Positions 28,169 to 36,911 are shown, counted from the first letter of the stretch. The stretch is DNA of 64,000 bases from Peptoniphilus asaccharolyticus DSM 20463 (GCF_900176115.1 NZ_FWWR01000009.1:682001-746000); one strand, 5' to 3'. Made by a program: numbers and translations. Notes: a model not told the origin generated them from the sequence alone.

Positions 28169-28936
28169 CTATCTCCCTATCTTTCGAAACTTTTCATAAC
28201 GTTCTTCTTGCAAACTTTCAGCCGTCATAAAATTAGTCCTACTTAATTCTTCAGCTATAAGCTTTTTTATCTGCATATAATCAGGCAAGTTGTTTCTCTC
28301 TCTCACTATCTCATCCACTATTCCAAATTCGTATAAATCCTTAGACGTTATCTTCATAACCTCTGCAGCTTTATCAGCTAAATTAGAATTTTTCCATAAT
28401 ATAGATGCGAACCCTTCAGGTGAAAGTATGGAATAAATTGCATTTTCAAACATATATATTTTGTTAGCTACAGAAAGTGCCAAAGCACCACCAGAGCCTC
28501 CTTCTCCTATAACAAATGCTATTACAGGCACAGTTAATGAAGACATCAGCTTCAAACTACTTGCTATTGCTTCAAATTGTCCACGCTCTTCTGCATCTAT
28601 CCCTGGATATGCTCCAGGAGTGTCTACAAATGTTATAATAGGCCTTCTAAACTTTTCAGCTTGTCTCATTAGCCTCATGCTCTTTCTATAACCTTCCGGC
28701 ATTGGCATTCCAAAATTTCTTTTTAAACTATCTTCTATTCCATTTCCTTTTTCTATTCCTATAAATGTTATTGGAGTGTTTTCAAAACTACCAATTCCCC
28801 CAATAATAGAATGAGAATCGCCAAAATTGCGATCCCCTTTTAAATAAATTATATCTTCAAAAATATTTTCAATTATTTCCTTAGTTCTAACTCTCTTTTC
28901 CGATCTCGCATTCTTTACAATTTCATATACACTCAT
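28169..28936 (-). CDS. accA: Acetyl-CoA carboxylase carboxyltransferase subunit alpha
   Basis: Together with AccD it transfers the carboxyl group from carboxybiotin to acetyl-CoA. Crotonase-fold carboxyltransferase motifs include GDRNFGDSHSIIGG, TFVDTPGAYPGIDAEERGQ, GEGGSGGALALSVANKIYM and the SPEGFASILWK stretch. It has 255 residues, the short Firmicutes form. It overlaps the accD end by 14 bases, consistent with equal production of the two subunits. Confidence 0.97.
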   Translation of the reverse strand: MSVYEIVKNARSEKRVRTKEIIENIFEDIIYLKGDRNFGDSHSIIGGIGSFENTPITFIGIEKGNGIEDSLKRNFGMPMPEGYRKSMRLMRQAEKFRRPIITFVDTPGAYPGIDAEERGQFEAIASSLKLMSSLTVPVIAFVIGEGGSGGALALSVANKIYMFENAIYSILSPEGFASILWKNSNLADKAAEVMKITSKDLYEFGIVDEIVRERNNLPDYMQIKKLIAEELSRTNFMTAESLQEERYEKFRKIGR

Positions 28937-29804
28937 ATCTTGCCCCCGTCTTTTGATGTAACTTTAAAATTTTATACAGCTCTTCTCTTTGCTTATTTCT
29001 TGAACAAATAAAATCTATAAAACCACACTCTTCAAGCTTTTCTGCTCTTTGAAATCCTTCAGGCAATTTTTGCCTTACAGTTTGCTCTATTACTCTCGGC
29101 CCAGCAAAACCTATTAAAGCCTTCGGCTCGCCAATTATAATATCCCCTAATCCTGCAAAACTCGCACTCACTCCTCCCATAGTCGGATGAGTTAGTATAC
29201 TTATATAAAGTAGTCCGTGTTTTGAAAACTCATTTATTACAGCTGCTGTCTTCGCCATCTGCATTAACGAAAATATTCCCTCTTGCATTCTCGCTCCTCC
29301 ACTTGAAGAAAAAATTATAACAGGCAATTTTTCTTCAATCGCATACTCAAACATGGAAGTTATCTCTTCACCCACATAAGTTCCCAAACTTCCCATCAAA
29401 TAGTCTTGTTCCAAAACAGCAACTACAGTTTCAATATCTCCAATCTTGCCCTTTGCAATAGAAATTGCTTCTTCCAAACCCGTTTTTTTCTTCTGTTCAT
29501 CTCGCAACTCATTGTAATCTAGAAAAGAAATAGGATCTAAAATTTTAGAATTAAAATTTAAATTAGTATAATCATCCTCAAAAAGATAGTTAAACCTTTC
29601 TATCCCACGAATTTTCATATGCTCGCCACAATTTGGACATACATACAAATTCTCTTTTAACTTTTCTATTTCAACTGCTTTCTTACACTTTTTACAAGCC
29701 TTAAACAGGTCAGGTATATCTTTACTTATTTTATTCTTTGAATGAGGAATTCTAACTTTACGCACAATATCCAGTAGATTTTTTCTCTTACTCAAACTTC
29801 CCAT
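28923..29804 (-). CDS. accD: Acetyl-CoA carboxylase carboxyltransferase subunit beta
   Basis: This is the partner of AccA. An N-terminal zinc ribbon has Cys at 37, 40, 56 and 59. The crotonase-fold core carries IIFSSSGGARMQEG, THPTMGGVSASFAGLGDI and AGPRVIEQTVRQKLPEGFQ. At 293 residues it is complete. It starts directly at the accC stop codon. Confidence 0.97.
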   Translation of the reverse strand: MGSLSKRKNLLDIVRKVRIPHSKNKISKDIPDLFKACKKCKKAVEIEKLKENLYVCPNCGEHMKIRGIERFNYLFEDDYTNLNFNSKILDPISFLDYNELRDEQKKKTGLEEAISIAKGKIGDIETVVAVLEQDYLMGSLGTYVGEEITSMFEYAIEEKLPVIIFSSSGGARMQEGIFSLMQMAKTAAVINEFSKHGLLYISILTHPTMGGVSASFAGLGDIIIGEPKALIGFAGPRVIEQTVRQKLPEGFQRAEKLEECGFIDFICSRNKQREELYKILKLHQKTGARYECI

Positions 29805-31184
29805 CTACTCACCTTTTTCCACATGCCTCATCGCTTCAAGAAGAGTCTCTTCCTTTCTCTTCAAAAAGCCAGTATCTATTTTGCCTCTAATAAAATCTTT
29901 GTCGTGTAGTATTGCATATTGAAATCCCAAATTAGTTTTTATTCCATCAATAATGGTCTCTTCTATCGCTCGTCTTAACTTCTTTATAGCACCCAATCTG
30001 GTTTTATCTTTTACTATAAGCTTTGCAATCATAGGGTCATAGTAAGGCAAGATTTTAGCCCCCTTGTAAAGAGAAGATTCAAATCTAGTGTCCATACCTC
30101 CGGGCGGTAAATAAAAAGTAACTTCTCCGCACTGAGGTTGAAAATCCAATAAAGGATTTTGTGCATTTACTCTCACCTCTATTGAATGCCCTTCTTTTCT
30201 CACATCTTCTTGTGTTATAGAAAGCGGCAATCCTGATGCTATTTTTAATTGCTCTTTGACAATATTTATTCCAGTAACCATCTCGGTAACAGAATGTTCA
30301 ACTTGAAGCCTGGTATTCATTTCCATAAAATAAAAATTACCACTCTCTTCAACTATAAACTCAACCGTTCCCGCGCCTTCATACTTACATGCCTTAGCAC
30401 ATTTAACTGCAGCATTTCTTATCTCGCTCAATAAATCTTCACTTAGAAAATTACATGGGCTCTCTTCCAAAATTTTTTGGTTATTCCTCTGTAAACTACA
30501 TTCTCTTTCAAATAAATGTATTACATTCCCATAAGCATCAGCCAAAATTTGCACTTCTATGTGTCTAGGATTTTCAATAAATTTCTCAATATATATGCTG
30601 TCGTTTGAAAAAGATGACATAGCTTCTTTTCTAGTCATCTCCCAAGCAAAAACTAAATCTTCATCTTTTGAAACTTTTCTCATTCCCTTTCCACCTCCGC
30701 CAGCAGAAGCTTTTAAGAGAATTGGAAATCCTATTTCAGAAGCTATATCAATTAATTCTTCTTTATTTTCTATTTTTCTATTAAATCCTGGTACAGTTGG
30801 CACGCTATTCTCTATCATAAGATTTTTAGAGGAAATTTTATCTCCCATAAGTTTCATTACTTTGGAACTAGGGCCGACCAACTTTAAACCACACTTTTCT
30901 ACTTTATCCGCAAAATCCCCATTTTCAGATAAAAATCCATATCCAGGATGAATTGAATCACAGCCCGTTTCCAATGCCGCCATCAAAATATTTGATTGAT
31001 TTAAATATGAACTTTGGCTCTTTGCTTCTCCAATGCATATTGCTTCGTCAGCCAGGTAGACAGCAGGCTGTTCTCTATCCACATTCGAATAGACAACAAC
31101 AGTCTTTATACCTAACTCCCTACAATTTCTTAAAATATTTAATGCGACTTCACCACGATTTGCAATCAACAATTTTTTTATCAT
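29805..31184 (-). CDS. accC: Acetyl-CoA carboxylase, biotin carboxylase subunit
   Basis: AccC carboxylates the biotin on AccB using ATP and bicarbonate. The N-terminal domain begins KLLIANRGEVALNILR. The ATP-grasp glycine loop KASAGGGGKGMR is at about residues 157-168, and MEMNTRLQVEHSVTEMVTG holds the catalytic region. The C-terminal biotin-carboxylase domain is present. It is 459 residues long. The closest alternative, a pyruvate or propionyl carboxylase subunit, is unlikely given the neighbouring accB, accD and accA. Confidence 0.97.
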   Translation of the reverse strand: MIKKLLIANRGEVALNILRNCRELGIKTVVVYSNVDREQPAVYLADEAICIGEAKSQSSYLNQSNILMAALETGCDSIHPGYGFLSENGDFADKVEKCGLKLVGPSSKVMKLMGDKISSKNLMIENSVPTVPGFNRKIENKEELIDIASEIGFPILLKASAGGGGKGMRKVSKDEDLVFAWEMTRKEAMSSFSNDSIYIEKFIENPRHIEVQILADAYGNVIHLFERECSLQRNNQKILEESPCNFLSEDLLSEIRNAAVKCAKACKYEGAGTVEFIVEESGNFYFMEMNTRLQVEHSVTEMVTGINIVKEQLKIASGLPLSITQEDVRKEGHSIEVRVNAQNPLLDFQPQCGEVTFYLPPGGMDTRFESSLYKGAKILPYYDPMIAKLIVKDKTRLGAIKKLRRAIEETIIDGIKTNLGFQYAILHDKDFIRGKIDTGFLKRKEETLLEAMRHVEKGE

Positions 31185-31631
31185 CTATATTTTCTCCAAG
31201 ATAAAAAGCACTTGTTCAAACTCCACAAGCTCTTCATTCTTGCAACAAACTTCTTTAATAATCCCATCAAAAGGAGATTTGATTTCATTCATCATCTTCA
31301 TCGATTCAAGAATACAAATCACATCACCTTTTTTGATATTATCTCCCTCAGTCGCAAATGGTTTTGACTCAGGATCCTTAGCAGAATAAAATACACCAAC
31401 CAATGGAGCTTTAATTTCCTCTAAAGAAATATTTTCAACTTTTGATTCTTTAATTTCATTTTTAGCTGTAATTGTTTCGATTTCTGTTTCAAACTCTTCA
31501 GCATTAAAAATTTTAGAACCTTCTTTTTTTAGCTTTAAAGAATAATTCTCCACATTGATTTCAAAAAAATTAGTTTTTGAATTATCAAACTCTTTTAATA
31601 AACTCTTTGTAAACTCTAAGTACTTTTCCAT
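31185..31631 (-). CDS. accB: Biotin carboxyl carrier protein AccB
   Basis: AccB carries the biotin prosthetic group of acetyl-CoA carboxylase. The biotinyl domain occupies about residues 73-148, with the modified Lys at 112 in ILESMKMMNEI. A flexible, acidic linker (about 45-70) precedes it. The start codon overlaps the acpP stop codon (TAATG). It has 148 residues, as usual. Confidence 0.96.
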   Translation of the reverse strand: MEKYLEFTKSLLKEFDNSKTNFFEINVENYSLKLKKEGSKIFNAEEFETEIETITAKNEIKESKVENISLEEIKAPLVGVFYSAKDPESKPFATEGDNIKKGDVICILESMKMMNEIKSPFDGIIKEVCCKNEELVEFEQVLFILEKI

Positions 31632-31858
31632 TAGTTTTTATCGTTAATATATTTAAAAACGTCTCCAACAGTTATGAATTTTGCAAAATCTTCATCTGGA
31701 ATTTCTGCATTGTATTTTTCTTCAATTGCCATTGAAAGTTCAACTGCATCTAAAGAATCTAAACCTAAATCCTCTTGTAAGTTAGCACTTTCAGTAATCT
31801 CATCCATATCATTTCCAAAATTTTCACAAATTAAATTTTTTAATTCTTCAAAAGTCAT
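31631..31858 (-). CDS. acpP: Acyl carrier protein
   Basis: ACP carries growing acyl chains on a phosphopantetheine arm. The attachment Ser is residue 35 in LGLDSLDAVEL. The ATG used gives 75 residues and sits 6 bases after GGAGGG. A longer in-frame reading upstream has no ribosome-binding site. It is the first gene of the fatty-acid operon. A 1116-bp IS30 lies between it and the operon's promoter. Confidence 0.97.
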   Translation of the reverse strand: MTFEELKNLICENFGNDMDEITESANLQEDLGLDSLDAVELSMAIEEKYNAEIPDEDFAKFITVGDVFKYINDKN

Positions 31859-31893
31859 TTTAACCCTCCGATTTATTTCAATTTTTTTATGTA

Positions 31894-33009
31894 GACGAAT
31901 TGTCAAATCAAATGCAACACCTATGGTAAGAGACCAAAAAGTTCTTCTTTAGGTGTTTTATATTTTATACATTTTCTAGGTCTATTATTCATTAAACTTA
32001 AGTTATAATTTAATTCATCAATATTCACTTCTGATAAATCCATACCCTTAGGATAAAACTCCCTCAAAAGTCCGTTACTATTTTCATTTGTACCTTTTTG
32101 CCATGCACAATAGGGATCACAAAAATAAGTTTTGCATCCTAATTCTTTTTCTATTTTCTCAAATTCTGAAAATTCTTTACCTCTATCAAAGGTTATTGTT
32201 TTTACTAATTCTTTTGGATAATCTTTTAATGCATTTATTATTGCTGGTGTTACGCTTTCCGACTTTCTATTTTCAACTAGGATTGCTATATAATATCTAG
32301 ATTTTCTTTCTGCTAAAGTTACGAAACAACATCTACTTTTCCTTTTATGATCTAATCTGCCTGATTCCACTGTATCTGCTTCCCAGTGGCCTAATTCTTG
32401 CCTTCTGTATATCTCTTTAGGTCTTTTCTTAATTGTTCTACCTTTATCATTGAATTTTCCTCTTTTTTCTGCTGGCCTTTTAAATTTAGCTTTTCTTCTC
32501 AAATTTTTCATACTAGTTTTTGGCAGCTTTTTGGCGTGTATCATTCTATATATCGTTGATGTAGATGGTAATTCATGAATCTCATTTGTGTTTCTATTTG
32601 ATATTTGTTCAGGGGACCAATGTTCGTTAATCTTTACAGTTAAATAATCAATAACATCTTTAGAAAATTTACTTTTTCTATGGCAGTCTTTTCTTCTATC
32701 AATATATTTATCATTTGCCTTTATCGGAAAGTACTTAGTGTAACTTCCCCTACTAACTTTTATCTTAGATGAATTTCTTTTAATTTCTCTAGATATTGTA
32801 CTAGGTGACCTTTTAAGTGCTTGTGCAATTTTCCTTATACTCATTCCTAAATTTAAAAATTGGTAAATACAAGATCTTTCTTCTATGGTAAGATGGTTAT
32901 AGCTCATAGTTAATCACTCCTTTTAATATGTTTTGTTTGGTCACTTACATATTAACACAGCTGATTAGCTATGAGTTTATTTATGTTGCACTTGTTATGA
33001 TAAATTATC
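31894..33009 (-). mobile_element. IS30-family insertion sequence, copy 2 (in fab operon leader)
   Basis: It is 1116 bp with the same terminal inverted repeats as copies 1 and 3. A TGTA target duplication flanks it (31890-31893 and 33010-33013). It is inserted 5 bases downstream of the -10 box of the fab promoter, in the same orientation as the operon. No terminator is visible between the transposase stop codon and acpP. Confidence 0.96.
31921..32907 (-). CDS. IS30-family transposase (intact)
   Basis: This is a 328-residue DDE transposase. The N-terminal helix-turn-helix reads MSIRKIAQALKRSPSTISRE. The catalytic core shows WEADTVESG (first Asp), ITFDRGKEFSEFE (second Asp) and GTNENSNGLLREFYPKG (Glu). 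The protein is identical to that at 55316-56302. AAGGAG lies 9 bases before the ATG, and a 9-bp inverted repeat sits just upstream of that site. Transcripts from the fab promoter would read through it in the sense direction. Confidence 0.96.
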   Translation of the reverse strand: MSYNHLTIEERSCIYQFLNLGMSIRKIAQALKRSPSTISREIKRNSSKIKVSRGSYTKYFPIKANDKYIDRRKDCHRKSKFSKDVIDYLTVKINEHWSPEQISNRNTNEIHELPSTSTIYRMIHAKKLPKTSMKNLRRKAKFKRPAEKRGKFNDKGRTIKKRPKEIYRRQELGHWEADTVESGRLDHKRKSRCCFVTLAERKSRYYIAILVENRKSESVTPAIINALKDYPKELVKTITFDRGKEFSEFEKIEKELGCKTYFCDPYCAWQKGTNENSNGLLREFYPKGMDLSEVNIDELNYNLSLMNNRPRKCIKYKTPKEELFGLLP

Positions 33010-33017
33010 TGTAAATA

Positions 33018-33046
33018 ATTCTATTACAATTTTACCATTATGTCAA
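33018..33046 (-). promoter_or_regulatory. Promoter of the fatty-acid operon (separated from acpP by IS30)
   Basis: -35 TTGACA (33041-33046) and -10 TAGAAT (33018-33023) have 17-base spacing, just after the crcB terminator. Before the IS arrived, the start would have been about 35-40 bases upstream of the acpP ribosome-binding site. AGTTTGA overlapping the -35 resembles half of a FabT-type site, but no full palindrome is seen. Confidence 0.85.
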
Positions 33047-33064
33047 ACTTTTTAAGTAATTTTA

Positions 33065-33097
33065 TTAAAAAAAAGTAGAAGACCTTTGTCTTCTACT
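33065..33097 (-). terminator. Terminator after crcB
   Basis: Perfect 10-bp arms AGTAGAAGAC and GTCTTCTACT with a 4-base loop are followed by eight T on the minus strand. Confidence 0.9.
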
Positions 33098-33104
33098 CAA
33101 AATA

Positions 33105-33473
33105 CTATCTAATTATTAAATACTGACTCAAAGCAATTGCCAGTATACTAAAAACTACACTGATTAAAATATAGCTAAGTACCACTATAAATTCACCTTT
33201 ATTAAATAAATCAAAACTTTCAAATGCAAAAGACGAAAAAGTTGTGAACCCACCACAAATTCCTACTTTTAAAAATAGTGCAAGTTCTTCGCTAACTTCT
33301 TTATCTTTTAATGCTATAGCTACCACAGTTCCTATTATAAATGAACCAACTATATTTATTATTAAAGTCTTTAAAGGAAAATTAATTTTACTCCCTATTG
33401 GTAGCAAGCCGATTAAATATCTTAAAATACTTCCTATAAATCCTCCTAATCCAACTATCAGACACTTAATCAT
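33105..33473 (-). CDS. crcB: Fluoride exporter CrcB/Fluc
   Basis: This 122-residue, four-helix membrane protein of the Fluc dual-topology fluoride-channel family shows GGFIGSILRYLIG near the N-terminus, GSFIIGT and the signature GICGGFTTFSSFAFES. Firmicutes often carry two tandem crcB genes. Here there is one, which would have to work as a homodimer. It overlaps the 3' end of the DUF523 gene by 8 bases. I see no crcB-motif fluoride riboswitch upstream of the pair. Confidence 0.93.
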   Translation of the reverse strand: MIKCLIVGLGGFIGSILRYLIGLLPIGSKINFPLKTLIINIVGSFIIGTVVAIALKDKEVSEELALFLKVGICGGFTTFSSFAFESFDLFNKGEFIVVLSYILISVVFSILAIALSQYLIIR

Positions 33474-33912
33474 CTTTTCCTCCTAATCTTAAACGAGAAA
33501 AGTCTTCTACATCTATTACATTAAAACCATTTTCCTCTAATAGCCTAGCAAAAATTCCTTTGCCTTCTATTAGCTTGCCAGAAAAAGTTCCATCATATAT
33601 TTCTTTAGCACCACAACTTGGACTTCTTGATTGTAATACAACTAAATCTACTCTATTTTCATAAGCTTTTTCTAAAGCTCTTAATGCACCATTTCTAAAT
33701 TCAAAATCAACACTCTGACCTTCTCTATTTATAACCTCTCCACTCACTATTTCAGCAGGTACTCTTGGAGTTGAAATCCCACCCATAACCTCAGGACATA
33801 CCTTTATAACTTCATGAGTCTTTAAAAAATTTTTTAATTCTTGATTTAAATTATTTCCACCGTTATACTTGCAATTTTCTCCCAAAAGACAAGCACTCAC
33901 CATTATTTTCAT
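33466..33912 (-). CDS. DUF523 family protein
   Basis: This 148-residue protein of the DUF523 family has VSACLLGENCKYNGGNN at the N-terminus, VCPEVMGGISTPR in the middle and LQSRSPSCGAKEIYDGTFSGKLIEGKGIFA toward the end. The three conserved Cys-bearing motifs are intact. The biochemical role is not established as far as I know. The ATG with GAGG 7 bases upstream is taken as start rather than a GTG five codons earlier. It is coupled to crcB. Confidence 0.9.
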   Translation of the reverse strand: MKIMVSACLLGENCKYNGGNNLNQELKNFLKTHEVIKVCPEVMGGISTPRVPAEIVSGEVINREGQSVDFEFRNGALRALEKAYENRVDLVVLQSRSPSCGAKEIYDGTFSGKLIEGKGIFARLLEENGFNVIDVEDFSRLRLGGKDD

Positions 33913-33995
33913 TATAAACCTCTTCACTAATTATTTAATTAAAATTTTATCACATTCTTAATTAGAATAACCCCTCAAATAATATATTTAAACAA

Positions 33996-34028
33996 TAAAA
34001 AAGATGTCTCACTAACGAGACATCTTTG
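33996..34028 (-). terminator. Terminator overlapping the end of the ferric-reductase-like gene
   Basis: Arms AAAGATGTCTC and GAGACATCTTT with a 6-base loop are followed by a T run on the minus strand. The stem includes the last four codons and the stop codon. Confidence 0.85.
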
Positions 34029-34716
34029 AATTTGCTTTCTTTAAACGTAAAGCTGTGTATGTTAAGTATATGATTGTATAAATTGCTATATCAAGAATTT
34101 TTTCATTAAACTTAGCAGCATATAGTACCATTATATGAACATAGATTAAATAAAAGAATGGGTATGCCAATTTTTGAACATTCTTCCAAGTTATAGCTGA
34201 CATCTTTGAACGCACACATTTAAAAGATGTAATCATCAATATTAACATCAATACCACTAATATTGCAGAAATTATTGCTGCAACTAATTGATTTGTAGTT
34301 TGGAATTGAGATCTATCCATTAAAAGCCATACAAAGTATCTCTTACCAAAAATTACATTATGCGTTAATGCAAATATACATCCTATAATTGAAAGTTCAG
34401 CTCTTATCTCCATAAGCTTTCTTGTAAGTGGAGTGTGCTTTCTAACACATCCTAAAAACATAACTACCATAAATATGGTTGTTGCAAAAACGCCTCTTAC
34501 AAAAGTTTCTAAGAAGTATCTTCCAAACCATTCTGGAAGCATCTTAGCTGTTTCTGTATAAACTAAGTAAATTACTGCTATCGAAAATATTAAAGAAATC
34601 AAGTAGCTAGCTACAGGATATTTCTTTATAAAATCTTTGGCACCAAAAATAATTGCCAATGTTAAAATCATTCCTATTATAAGTGTCATATATATCTCCT
34701 TGTTTTCAAAGTCCAT
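34012..34716 (-). CDS. Ferric-reductase-like transmembrane domain protein
   Basis: This 234-residue membrane protein has about six to seven helices. The pattern RKHTPLTRKLMEIRAELSIIG, ALTHNVIFGKRY and WKNVQKLAYPFFYLIYVHIM resembles the ferric-reductase-like (PF01794, YedZ/MsrQ-type) domain, with His residues in ALTHN and YVHIM as candidate heme ligands. No MsrP-like catalytic partner is adjacent. The gene stands alone with its own terminator. The family call is likely, but the electron donor and acceptor are unknown. Confidence 0.75.
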   Translation of the reverse strand: MDFENKEIYMTLIIGMILTLAIIFGAKDFIKKYPVASYLISLIFSIAVIYLVYTETAKMLPEWFGRYFLETFVRGVFATTIFMVVMFLGCVRKHTPLTRKLMEIRAELSIIGCIFALTHNVIFGKRYFVWLLMDRSQFQTTNQLVAAIISAILVVLMLILMITSFKCVRSKMSAITWKNVQKLAYPFFYLIYVHIMVLYAAKFNEKILDIAIYTIIYLTYTALRLKKANSKMSR

Positions 34717-34904
34717 TAATATTATCGATAATTTTAATTATTGTTTTGTGAACACTTTTAAGATTATAAACTAATAGATAATAATTATCAACTTGTTTTT
34801 TAATTGTTTATATAATTCATTTTAATGTAGTATTTTTGCGGAAGTTTTGCTAAAAATAAAAAGTAACTAAAAATTAATTAGTTATTTTAAATCTAATATT
34901 AACT
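34717..34904. other. Intergenic region with terminator of the GNAT gene
   Basis: On the minus strand, stem AAAATAACTAA and TTAGTTACTT (34861-34887) followed by TTTATTTT ends the acetyltransferase gene. The rest is AT-rich upstream sequence of the ferric-reductase-like gene, with no other feature I can support. Confidence 0.6.
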
Positions 34905-35465
34905 TTATTTGTTCGTAAAATAATCTTCAGCTAATATTGCATACATACTTGCATCCACTATTCCTCTATTACTCCAGTCAGCATTTCTAAGTGTGCCCTC
35001 ATAAAAAAGTCCACACTTCTCCATAACCTTTCCGGAACCTATATTTAAAGGATCATGCTGAGATTCTATCCTCAATGCTCCAACTTCTTCAAATAAAAAA
35101 GAAATAACTTTTGTAAATGCCTCACTAGTAATTCCCTTATTCCACCACTTCTCACTTATACAATATCCTATATGGAAATTACTTATTTTTTCATCTATCT
35201 TTACTACAGAGATAGAGCCTATCACCTCTTCTATGTCTTTTAAAACAATTGCCCATTGGTAAAAACTTAAGTCATTATAATTTTCTATCCACTCGTCTAA
35301 AATCAAATTAGTAACTTCAATATTTTCATGCGGTTTCCATCTCAAAAACTTAGTTACATTTGAATCATTAGCCCAATTTTTGAAAAATGCTTCTGCATCT
35401 TCTTTCATAAATTTTCTTAAAATAAGTCTCTCTGTTTCTAAATTTGCAGTTCCTTTGTGTTCCAT
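34905..35465 (-). CDS. GNAT-family N-acetyltransferase (RimJ/RimL type)
   Basis: This 186-residue acetyltransferase opens LETERLILRKFMKEDAEAFF and has IGYCISEKWWNKGITSEAFTKVI as the acetyl-CoA-binding region and NIGSGKVMEKCGLFYEGTLRN near the end. All of these are typical of the RimJ/RimL branch that modifies ribosomal-protein N-termini or small molecules. The substrate cannot be assigned. It lies 15 bases downstream of the next membrane gene on the same strand, so it is possibly cotranscribed. Confidence 0.9.
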   Translation of the reverse strand: MEHKGTANLETERLILRKFMKEDAEAFFKNWANDSNVTKFLRWKPHENIEVTNLILDEWIENYNDLSFYQWAIVLKDIEEVIGSISVVKIDEKISNFHIGYCISEKWWNKGITSEAFTKVISFLFEEVGALRIESQHDPLNIGSGKVMEKCGLFYEGTLRNADWSNRGIVDASMYAILAEDYFTNK

Positions 35466-35480
35466 CTCTTCCTCCAGTAT

Positions 35481-36194
35481 CTATTGCATAATTTTTCTAC
35501 CTATCTTCATCTCTTTTCTCCATTCTGGAATATTAGAATCATCTCCCCAATACTCTTCCAGACAAATAATTTTATTATTTTTTAATGTTATAAAAGATAC
35601 TACATGGTAAGACTCATCAGAATTTTTTAAAACTACTTTTACAGCTGTAATTATCAAATTATGTTTCTTTTCAACTTTCTCTATTTTACCTTCCCAGTCT
35701 CCCGGATACTCACAATTCGCTCTTATATATTCATCCACAGTAAATTCTTCGTTGGTGTTATACCAATATATTTTCGCCTCTGAATCAAAATATTTTTTCA
35801 TAGCATCTTTGTTTTGTTCAAGTGTATCTTTCCAATAGTTAGATATATCAAATTTTCCACCAGTAAAAAAATATGTAGTGACTTGCGTTATTATTACAAT
35901 AGACCCAATTATCAACACCAGTTGCATCGCACTAAATGGTTTGAAAAAATAGTTCCACTCAGGTCCTAAAAATTTTCCAACTCTTTCTATAGATATAATT
36001 GTAGAGCCTATACTACTTAAGATTATCGGAAATAAAATACTGTATCTCCTTATAAAATGAACTGTAAGGCATATTACAACTAAACCTAACATATAACCAA
36101 TTAAAGAACCGTAGTGTGCATCAATATACAGTCCCACAAATGCATAAGGAAATAAAAATAAAATTGAAATTAAAATTAAATCTTTTCTTTTCAT
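35481..36194 (-). CDS. Membrane protein with C-terminal NTF2/SnoaL-like domain
   Basis: This protein has 237 residues. The N-terminal 115 residues form four hydrophobic segments. The C-terminal part (from about 120) looks like an NTF2/SnoaL-like fold (ANCEYPGDWEGKIEKVEKKHNLIITAVKV, then FITLKNNKIICLEEYWGDD). In other genomes such NTF2-like domains are usually stand-alone soluble proteins, so this is a fusion. The function is unknown. It precedes the GNAT gene. Confidence 0.7.
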   Translation of the reverse strand: MKRKDLILISILFLFPYAFVGLYIDAHYGSLIGYMLGLVVICLTVHFIRRYSILFPIILSSIGSTIISIERVGKFLGPEWNYFFKPFSAMQLVLIIGSIVIITQVTTYFFTGGKFDISNYWKDTLEQNKDAMKKYFDSEAKIYWYNTNEEFTVDEYIRANCEYPGDWEGKIEKVEKKHNLIITAVKVVLKNSDESYHVVSFITLKNNKIICLEEYWGDDSNIPEWRKEMKIGRKIMQ

Positions 36195-36309
36195 ATTTCA
36201 CCTCTTTTAATAATTTGCTTCTGTTAAATTAAAATTATTATATCTACAAAAAATAATAATGACAATTTAAAACATAAAAAGAATACCTTTTACAGTCTTC
36301 TTAAAAATT

Positions 36310-36653
36310 TTATTTAACTTTTCCTGTTGGCACATTCTTATAATTACTAGTTGCTATTTTATCTAGACAACTTTCAATTTGAAGATTCTTTCTAAAGAAT
36401 TCATCACTTTTCAAAAAGAAATCATATCTTTCATTATTAGATTTCGCCACTTCAGAACCTGATGATGTGGTGTGATCAAAAGTCACAGGATCATTCCATG
36501 TCAAATCGATATTATAGTAATTATCTTCAATCTTAACTTTATTCCAAGAATGACCTTGTCCAACTAACGCTCCACTTGTACCTCTGCTAACGTTATAAAA
36601 GGTATACTTAAAACATATAAAAACGTTACCATACATAAAACTATTTTCTTCAT
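36310..36653 (-). pseudogene. Secreted transglutaminase-like protein, decayed remnant
   Basis: An ATG at 36653 behind AGGAGG starts a clean signal peptide (MKKIVLCMVTFLYVLSIPF and on to ITLAEV) but stops after 29 codons. In the next frame the sequence continues as the C-terminal part of a transglutaminase-like domain (GQGHSWNKVKIEDNYYNIDLTWNDP, with the catalytic-type His and Asp). The central region with the active Cys is missing. The gene has suffered an internal deletion plus a frame change. The transglutaminase-like core is usually about 100 residues inside a 300-residue or longer secreted protein. Confidence 0.75.
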
Positions 36654-36911
36654 ACAATCCTCCTAATTATTATTTATATTTACTTATATCATAACACTTT
36701 CATCTTTATTAATGTAGCGATAAATATTGATTTTTACGTATTTATTCAGGTTATATATTAATAATCTTACATTTATATTTTTAAGCTTTATTGTTGACTT
36801 AATTAGTGTTGCCATTTATTAATTAGTTATCCATCTAAATTATTTATATTATTTTTTATGGTATAATCTTGATAAATTACGAGAATTTACTCAATTTATT
36901 TGGAGGTAATT
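36654..36911. promoter_or_regulatory. Divergent intergenic region with extended -10 promoter for the radical-SAM pair
   Basis: On the plus strand TGG-TATAAT (36858-36866) forms an extended -10 about 45 bases before the radical-SAM start, with no convincing -35. On the minus strand TATGAT precedes the pseudogene. The rest is very AT-rich and featureless. Confidence 0.6.

Noticed and set aside
33014-33060. FabT operator in the fab promoter
   Set aside because: Only a half-site-like AGTTTGA is visible. No full inverted repeat of the AGTTTGAT-ATCAAACT type is present near the promoter or before fabT.
33913-34011. Fluoride riboswitch upstream of DUF523-crcB
   Set aside because: The conserved crcB-motif elements are not found. 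The segment is AT-rich with only a weak TAAAAT box.
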